This document shows, piece by piece, positions 58,958 through 64,000 of a stretch of DNA of 64,000 nucleotides. Under the pieces are notes generated by a model. That model was not told the DNA's origin, searched no databases, and worked only from the letters and a program-made list of their open reading frames with translations. The position numbers were made by a program, and so were the translations under genes. Where the stretch lies: positions 1,156,684-1,220,683 of the forward strand of contig NZ_JAHWXQ010000002.1 in NCBI RefSeq assembly GCF_019336435.1. Direction: 5' to 3'. This DNA comes from Pontibacter populi (lineage in GTDB: Bacteria; Bacteroidota; Bacteroidia; Cytophagales; Hymenobacteraceae). Numbering within the stretch: the first letter of the stretch is position 1; each line of letters begins with the position of its first letter.

Positions 58958-59476
58958 TTATTCGAACTCCGGCCTGTTATTTTTCATGATGGCAGAGATG
59001 ATCAAAGATAATAGAAATCCAATTATAACAGCACCGATAAGGCCGCCTAAAATCATTGCTATAGGTCCCTGAAATTTTTCAGACATCGCCATGGCCGCTT
59101 CAACCTGCTCATCGCTCATTCCCTGGTCCAAAAACGCCTCCGTCTGCTTTTCCATCATGCGGCTCATGTATTCAGTATCAACAAAAGCCGTGTATAACCA
59201 TACAAAGATACCAGACAGCAGTCCGAAAATGGCAGAAACCAAGGTACCTATACCCAAGCCCTGGCCATAAGACATATAGCCATAGTTTATGGTTTTGTAT
59301 TGCTTCACGGCAAGTGCTATACCCGCAATCAGGATTAAGTACGATAAGCCGGAAAGCCAGCGGTTATCGCCAAGATTGGCCACCATAATAATAAGTGTGT
59401 AAACAACACCGATGAGTGCCGTTATAAGGCCATACTTTAGCGCTACCGAAGTAACAGAAGGTTGTGGTTCAGTCAT
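58958..59476 (-). CDS. DUF4199 membrane protein, paralogue 1
   Basis: 172 residues, four membrane helices (about 12-32, 40-57, 75-98, 138-160), typical DUF4199. The segment YKTINYGYMSYGQGLGIGTLVSAIFGLLSG is the family core, and an acidic/Met-rich stretch with EKQTEAFLDQGMSDEQVEAAM lies between the last two helices. Function unknown. It is 25 bp downstream of a second DUF4199 gene and 3 bp upstream of the GT2. Confidence 0.87.
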   Translation of the reverse strand: MTEPQPSVTSVALKYGLITALIGVVYTLIIMVANLGDNRWLSGLSYLILIAGIALAVKQYKTINYGYMSYGQGLGIGTLVSAIFGLLSGIFVWLYTAFVDTEYMSRMMEKQTEAFLDQGMSDEQVEAAMAMSEKFQGPIAMILGGLIGAVIIGFLLSLIISAIMKNNRPEFE

Positions 59477-59501
59477 GATTGTTATTAGTTTAGGGTTAGA
59501 T

Positions 59502-60011
59502 TTACTTACGGTAAAAAACAGCTGCTATCAGCGCAAAAACCAACCCTCCTACAAACCTCCTCACAAAATCATCAGCTGCCAGCATAGACGGCGACATAGA
59601 ATCAAGCGCTTTATAGCCCTCTTCAAACATGCGCTCGCCCATAATCTTAATCTGGTCTTCGCGCGTTTCTTCCAGCAATGCTTTCATTTCCTGTATATGC
59701 TGCTGTAGCAGTTCAGGCCCGGCTACATACGTTAAAATAAAAACCAGCATAGAGGCACAAAGCGCCGTATAAAAGGCAACAGAAGTGCCCACACGTAACC
59801 CACGCAGAAAACCTATTTCGGTATCGTTAAACCTTTTATAGTAGCGTATGCCCAGGAAAATGGCAAACGGAATAGGAATGAAACTATAGCGGCCATAGTC
59901 GCCGAACGGGTTATGCCCCATAAAGTACAACAGCAGCACAATCGCGAAGCAAGCCACTCCACACAAAACGCCGTAACGTACTCCTACTCTTATTATCGCT
60001 TGATTAAACAT
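59502..60011 (-). CDS. DUF4199 membrane protein, paralogue 2
   Basis: 169 residues, four membrane helices in the same layout as the neighbouring paralogue, with the family-like YYKRFNDTEIGFLRGLRVGTSVAFYTALCASM and a helical EMKALLEETREDQIKIMGERM segment between helices 3 and 4. The similarity to paralogue 1 is in topology and in the core motif rather than in overall sequence, which suggests an old duplication. Third gene of the operon, 65 bp after the dihydroorotase-like gene. Confidence 0.85.
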   Translation of the reverse strand: MFNQAIIRVGVRYGVLCGVACFAIVLLLYFMGHNPFGDYGRYSFIPIPFAIFLGIRYYKRFNDTEIGFLRGLRVGTSVAFYTALCASMLVFILTYVAGPELLQQHIQEMKALLEETREDQIKIMGERMFEEGYKALDSMSPSMLAADDFVRRFVGGLVFALIAAVFYRK

Positions 60012-60076
60012 GTATGCAAATTGGTACTACAGTAACTATATTAAGCAACTGTAATATAATCAAAAAATTTAAAAGA

Positions 60077-61339
60077 TTAATTTAATACTACCTGGCCTTT
60101 ATGGATGATGCCGATAACTTTACCGGTCAACTCCTGCCCGAAGAACGGACTGTTCACACCTTTCGATCTGAAGTTTTTCTCTTCCGGTGTCCAGGTCTGA
60201 GTTGGGTCAAAGATGGTAAGGTTTGCCATTTCGCCTACTGCTATTTTGGGCTGAGGCAATTGTAGTATGTGACGCGGAGCAGTAGTAAATTTCTCAACTA
60301 TAGTTTCTAAGGGCACTACATTAGCCATAGTTGTATTGGCTACCGCAAAAGCAGTTTCCAGGTTCATGATGCCAAACTCTGCCAGATCAAATTCCAGCTT
60401 TTTTGCTTCCGTATCATGCGGCTGGTGCCCGGATACAATAGCATCTATAGTTCCATCAGCCAGTCCCTGTTTTATGGCCTCCGCATCTGTTTCGCCCCTG
60501 AAAGGTGGATTAACTTTATAGTTGGTATCAAAAGGTAGCATGGTCTCATCGGTAAAAGCAACCTGATAGCTGGCAACATCGCAGGTTACCTGCAGTCCAT
60601 TGGCCTTTGCCTTTCTAATGCTTTCAATAGCGTTTTTAGTAGAGATAAGCGAGAAGTGAAGCTTACCACCTGTATATGCCAGCAGCTGCAGGTCGCGGGC
60701 AACTATAGTTTCCTCGGCCAGCGCCGGTATACCCTTTAGTCCGAGCCTGGTGCTGGCTATGCCTTCGTGCATCTGCCCGTAAGCAGTAAGTTTTGTATTT
60801 TCAGGGCGATTAAGAAGCAAACCATCAAACAGTTGCAGATATTGCAGTGCTCGCACCATTACTTCGGCGCCTTGTATCGGGTGTGTCCCGTCAGTAAAAG
60901 CAACAGCTCCAGCCTGTTTCAGGTCGATCATTTCTGTCAGCTCTTTCCCTTCGGCTTCCATAGTTACCGCTGCAGTTGGGTGCAATGTAACCGGCAATTG
61001 TTCTGATCTGTTTTTGATATAGTTGATAGCACCTTTTGTCTGAACTACCGGCTCTACGTTCGGCATGCAAAGTACTTCAGTAAACCCACCAGCGGCAGCT
61101 GCTAGTGACAGACTCTGCAGGTCTTCTTTGTGCTCTAACCCAGGCTCGCCGGTTACAGCATACATATCTGCCCAGCCAACCGACACGGCTAAATGGTCTG
61201 ATACTATAGTTTGATCCGCCTGCTTTTCATCAGGTCCTATGTAAGTAATCTTTCCCTGCTCAATTAAGATATTGTGCTGTTGCAGGTGAAACTCCGAAGA
61301 TGGGTGGTAGATGGTAGCTGCTCTCAGGAAAACGTTCAT
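60077..61339 (-). CDS. Dihydroorotase homologue lacking catalytic residues
   Basis: 420 residues, cyclic amidohydrolase fold of the class I dihydroorotase type. The catalytic positions are missing: the HxH of PGFVDMHVHLREPG is replaced by VGWADMYAVTGEPG; the zinc His of the HAED strand by LLLNRPENT; the next His (IHxxHxST) by LHFSLIST; and the Asp of ATDHAPH by Gly in VSGHQPHD. The surrounding structure, such as VLCMPNVEPVV and NLTIFDP, is intact. This resembles the inactive PyrC' subunits that assemble with aspartate transcarbamoylase. Two exact palindromes lie in it (60296-60305, 60701-60710, both Thr-Ile-Val). It starts 1 bp after the BatA stop. Confidence 0.88.
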   Translation of the reverse strand: MNVFLRAATIYHPSSEFHLQQHNILIEQGKITYIGPDEKQADQTIVSDHLAVSVGWADMYAVTGEPGLEHKEDLQSLSLAAAAGGFTEVLCMPNVEPVVQTKGAINYIKNRSEQLPVTLHPTAAVTMEAEGKELTEMIDLKQAGAVAFTDGTHPIQGAEVMVRALQYLQLFDGLLLNRPENTKLTAYGQMHEGIASTRLGLKGIPALAEETIVARDLQLLAYTGGKLHFSLISTKNAIESIRKAKANGLQVTCDVASYQVAFTDETMLPFDTNYKVNPPFRGETDAEAIKQGLADGTIDAIVSGHQPHDTEAKKLEFDLAEFGIMNLETAFAVANTTMANVVPLETIVEKFTTAPRHILQLPQPKIAVGEMANLTIFDPTQTWTPEEKNFRSKGVNSPFFGQELTGKVIGIIHKGQVVLN

Positions 61340-61340
61340 G

Positions 61341-63332
61341 TCAGAGAAATCTAATAAGGGCTATTTCGGCCATCAGGAAAAACAGACACAATATTAGACA
61401 ATATTTCCAAAGCTTCACGCCAAAATATCGTTTTTCAAATTCATTCTTCACCGAAAAGGCATCACCATAGTCATACACATGGATATTTTCTCGGTCTGTA
61501 CCTATCATGATGCGTAGTTCATCAGGAGTGTAAACCTCTAGGAACGATTCGCGGTTATCATAGTTAAAAGCTACTGTACCAGCCACCTCACCATTTAATG
61601 TAAGGTTATAGATACCGGCTTCGTTCAGGTCCGGGGGGATGTTCAGGTACAAACTTCCTCCACGTATCTGTTGCTCCGGGATGAATGACAGACTGTCTTT
61701 TTCCAGTTTATAAATGCCTTCGCGCGCTGTAGCGTGGGTAATAGGTAACTTTATAGTGTTAGTACTTAAGGTATAAGCCAGTTCCTGCTCCTGCTTATAG
61801 CCACTAATAGCTACTTTATACATCACCGGCAGCAGTAAGGCATGATTTACCAATGTATTATAGTCTCCGTGCAGCGGTGCTGCCATCAAATAAATCTGCC
61901 CTTTTCCACGTTCAAAACGAGACAGAAACGAAGCTCCTCCTCTGTATTTTAAAATATCATCTGAGGCTCTTGACCAGCTTAAATTCCGTATTGCTGAAGG
62001 CATCTGCATCTTTTTATCGTACTCTGCAAATATCCCTCTGAAAAATGGGTTAGCTGCAGCAGGCGGTTGCAGCTCAGATTTATTACCAGCTGGTACAGAT
62101 AGGCGGGCAGGGATTCCTGCCTGATTGAAAAAGCTTTCGTAGCCACTTAAACTACCGGATGCGGGAGGCAAAACCATTACCGTTCCACCTTCCTGAATAT
62201 AATTCGTTATGGTTGTGGCAAGCGCAGTGCTTACACTTTCAAGTCCGTTAAGCAAGACCGCATCAGCTTCACCTACACGTGCGTAGTTTACATTACCAGC
62301 ATTGTAAAGGGTATAGTTAAATAGGGGTTCTTTACTGTAAAGCTCTTTTAAGCTTATAGTTTTAGCATCTGAGATTTCAATAATATTTACACTCTTAGAA
62401 GGCGAAAGCACAAAGTAATAGGTATTATCAAACTCGACAGGATAATCATCTATAGTTAAGGCTGCCAGGTTACTCTCCCTATCTCCTACTTTAAAATTTA
62501 TAGTTGCTTCGGTTGCCTGCTTTGCAGGAAGGTCAATACTTAGTGCAGCCAACTGGTCTCCATTAACCAGTAATTTAACAGGTACATCTTCACGAGCCTC
62601 CGTGCCGCTATTATGGACTATAACATGTAAAGCAATCTCTCCTCCGGACCTGATAAATGCATCTTCCAGATAAACAGAGTCAATAAAGATATTGGAAGTG
62701 CTAGCGGGTTCTAAAGGTAAAAGATGAACCTGTGTTGTAGAGTCCAGTTTAGTGAAAGCAGAAGCACTAAACTGATTTCTCTGGAATTCGGAGAAAAGAA
62801 ATAAATGGGAATTAGTAGGAGCTTTAATACTTACTGAACTATTAGAACTATAATCTAAGGCATTCAAAGCTGACACTGCTTCTCCTGCGGAAGCATACCT
62901 GTTACTGGAAAGTGTATTATTATCTAATACAGAGAAAACTGAGGCAGGAGGAAATAAGTTAAAAACGGTTTTAGCTTTGTCGGAGGCGTATGTAAGCAGC
63001 GACACATCCTTTTCAGCATGCATGTTCTGCATACTATAAGAATTATCAATAACGACAGTGACATCGTTACCAACAGATAATTGAGAGCCAGTACCCGGTA
63101 AAAAAGGCTGGGCAAAAGCAAGCACCAAGAATAAAACAAAGAGAATCCTACTAAGAAGTATCAGCAGATCCTTCAACTTACGTTGGCTGGCAGTTACCTC
63201 CTGAGAGGCTTTAATAAACCGCACATTACTAAATTCTATCCTCTTTGCTCTCCTTAACTGTACCAAATGCAGGATAACAGGAATGCCTGTAGCAGCCAAT
63301 GCAAATAAGAAGGCAGGATAAACAAAAGCCAT
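61341..63332 (-). CDS. BatA domain membrane protein with VWA-like region
   Basis: 663 residues. The N-terminal BatA motif spans two membrane helices (about 6-24 and 58-77): FVYPAFLFALAATGIPVILHLVQLRRAKRIEFSNVRFIKASQ in pattern, then FVLFLVLAFAQPFLP. A VWA-like region (about 88-200) begins VTVVIDNSYSMQN (DxSxS metal-site motif). A middle region with a glutamine-amidotransferase-like segment follows, and a C-terminal helix (KLWKYCLILCLFFLMAEIALIRFL in pattern) ends it. Such proteins belong to the Bat/MoxR-associated envelope systems, although no MoxR or BatB is here. First gene of the six-gene operon. Confidence 0.88.
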   Translation of the reverse strand: MAFVYPAFLFALAATGIPVILHLVQLRRAKRIEFSNVRFIKASQEVTASQRKLKDLLILLSRILFVLFLVLAFAQPFLPGTGSQLSVGNDVTVVIDNSYSMQNMHAEKDVSLLTYASDKAKTVFNLFPPASVFSVLDNNTLSSNRYASAGEAVSALNALDYSSNSSVSIKAPTNSHLFLFSEFQRNQFSASAFTKLDSTTQVHLLPLEPASTSNIFIDSVYLEDAFIRSGGEIALHVIVHNSGTEAREDVPVKLLVNGDQLAALSIDLPAKQATEATINFKVGDRESNLAALTIDDYPVEFDNTYYFVLSPSKSVNIIEISDAKTISLKELYSKEPLFNYTLYNAGNVNYARVGEADAVLLNGLESVSTALATTITNYIQEGGTVMVLPPASGSLSGYESFFNQAGIPARLSVPAGNKSELQPPAAANPFFRGIFAEYDKKMQMPSAIRNLSWSRASDDILKYRGGASFLSRFERGKGQIYLMAAPLHGDYNTLVNHALLLPVMYKVAISGYKQEQELAYTLSTNTIKLPITHATAREGIYKLEKDSLSFIPEQQIRGGSLYLNIPPDLNEAGIYNLTLNGEVAGTVAFNYDNRESFLEVYTPDELRIMIGTDRENIHVYDYGDAFSVKNEFEKRYFGVKLWKYCLILCLFFLMAEIALIRFL

Positions 63333-63887
63333 AGATCAAGTTAAACAGGAAATCCCAAAGAAACAACGGGTATAGTTCAAGTCTAGTACGGAGACTTGCT
63401 CAAAATGATAGAATGGAAAAGTTATTTCATTTCAATACAAAGGAAGCATATGAGTAAATCTCCCAAATCTTTGAAATAGATAGACTGAAGCAAGAAGGGT
63501 AGATATAATAATGTAAAATAGACCTTTCCCTAAATTCAGAACACTGTCGAGGATTCAGTAAAGCTTGAGAAGCTAAAAACAGTCTATTGCTTAAGCAGTA
63601 CCTAAGCATATACCTATACTATCAATAAGGGCTCTTTAATAATCCTTTTTTCCCAGCCTGTAAACAGCTGCTTTTATCCAGGAAGTCAAGTAGCTTTTAG
63701 CGATCGTCACCGCGAGGTAACTATTCTTTTACAATTTTCACTCCTTTAAACTTACTCCACTGCTGCCTCAGCTGTCAACTTTGCTCTGGTACCTTTTTAA
63801 GTACATTCTTCCGCTATCGGAGCTTATGTAATTATCATATTGAGCAAGCTACTTTAGAGCCCCCTCCTTCCCCACTTCCCTAAAACG
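63333..63887. other. Intergenic region between BatA gene and rRNA operon, nothing recognised
   Basis: About 550 bp between the minus-strand BatA gene and the rRNA terminator. The short frame at 63427-63609 has a composition unlike its neighbours and no start-side signal. No tRNA was seen. It should contain the promoter for the six-gene operon in its left part, but no clear TTTG/TAnnTTTG pair was found, and it carries almost none of the iterated palindrome. Confidence 0.4.
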
Positions 63888-63888
63888 C

Positions 63889-63925
63889 AAAACACCCCGC
63901 CTTAATTAAAAGACGGGGTGTTTTT
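63889..63925 (-). terminator. Terminator of the rRNA operon
   Basis: 11-bp stem AAAACACCCCG (63889-63899) with CGGGGTGTTTT (63914-63924), about 10 bp after the 3' end of the 5S rRNA, with U-run on the minus strand. Confidence 0.85.
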
Positions 63926-63934
63926 AGATAGGGT

Positions 63935-64000
63935 TGGCGGCCACCTACTCTCCCAGGTGTGACCCCAGTACCATCGGCGCGTCCGGGCTTAACTTCTCTG
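63935..64000 (-). rRNA. rrf: 5S ribosomal RNA, 3' part (continues beyond window)
   Basis: Minus strand reads ...GCGCCGATGGTACTGGGG, TCACACCTGGGAGAGTAGG and TGGCCGCC, the conserved 3' half of bacterial 5S rRNA (GGGAGAGTAGG is diagnostic), with its end near 63935. Only about 66 nt are inside the window; the 5' half and any 23S and 16S genes lie to the right. Confidence 0.92.

Noticed and set aside
63427..63609. 60-residue open frame near the rRNA operon
   Set aside because: Composition unlike real neighbours, no signal peptide, promoter or start context; it lies in an AT-rich non-coding gap.
1..64000. CRISPR array
   Set aside because: The palindrome spacing is irregular and there are no uniform spacers or cas genes; the repeats are dispersed, not tandem.

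Overview
The window looks like a chromosome segment of a Bacteroidota bacterium, most likely order Cytophagales, family Hymenobacteraceae (Pontibacter-like). The clues are SusC-type TonB receptors paired with DUF4249 lipoproteins, DUF4199 and BatA proteins, MenA (menaquinone), a short fold-III arginine decarboxylase, promoters of the TTTG / TAnnTTTG type and few Shine-Dalgarno sites. The genus is an inference from gene content and style; no marker gene was compared. The minus-strand 5S rRNA at the right edge is the 3' end of an rRNA operon that lies outside the window.

Layout. 1-339: tail of a DUF4249 lipoprotein. 1.4-7.0 kb (minus): purine nucleoside phosphorylase, SppA, RarA and an AI-2E family transporter; an EamA transporter is divergent. 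8.7-17.9 kb (minus): RNA helicase, hydrolase/methyltransferase pair, two tandem fatty-acid desaturases, Bcr/CflA exporter, NAD(P)-binding protein, acetyltransferase. 18-28 kb: glycine-zipper lipoprotein, subtilase, lipoamide dehydrogenase, TPR protein, outer-membrane receptor, S41 protease. 28-35.6 kb: small genes, menA with a lipid-anchored glutathione peroxidase, a DUF559 endonuclease inside terminal inverted repeats, and an arginine node (argS and arginase overlapping, arginine decarboxylase divergent). 35.7-49.4 kb: lipoproteins, HAD phosphatase, hemG, GT2, TerC, a DAHP synthase/chorismate mutase-like protein behind a candidate attenuator, BASS transporter, GT51 transglycosylase, purB, DoxX. 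49.4-56.7 kb (minus): four-gene operon of unknown exported protein, TonB receptor, DUF4249 lipoprotein and a macroglobulin-like protein with a plug-like segment. 56.8-63.3 kb (minus): six tightly packed genes, BatA protein, dihydroorotase homologue without catalytic residues, two DUF4199 proteins, GT2 and GT4.

The most striking feature is not a gene. The perfect 10-bp palindrome AACTATAGTT occurs 24 times by my reading (chance expectation about 0.1), with a much larger halo of one-sided variants (CTATAGTT, TTTATAGTT). It sits in intergenic DNA, in terminator stems and inside conserved genes. There it always reads Thr-Ile-Val or Asn-Tyr-Ser, or supplies the stop codon. Interleaved with it are three collinear copies of a composite intergenic repeat carrying a constant 88-nt structured core, and families of short C-rich palindromes, one of which forms exact 21-bp terminal inverted repeats around the DUF559 gene. 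This looks like a genome-wide iterated-palindrome system plus a REP-like miniature element family.
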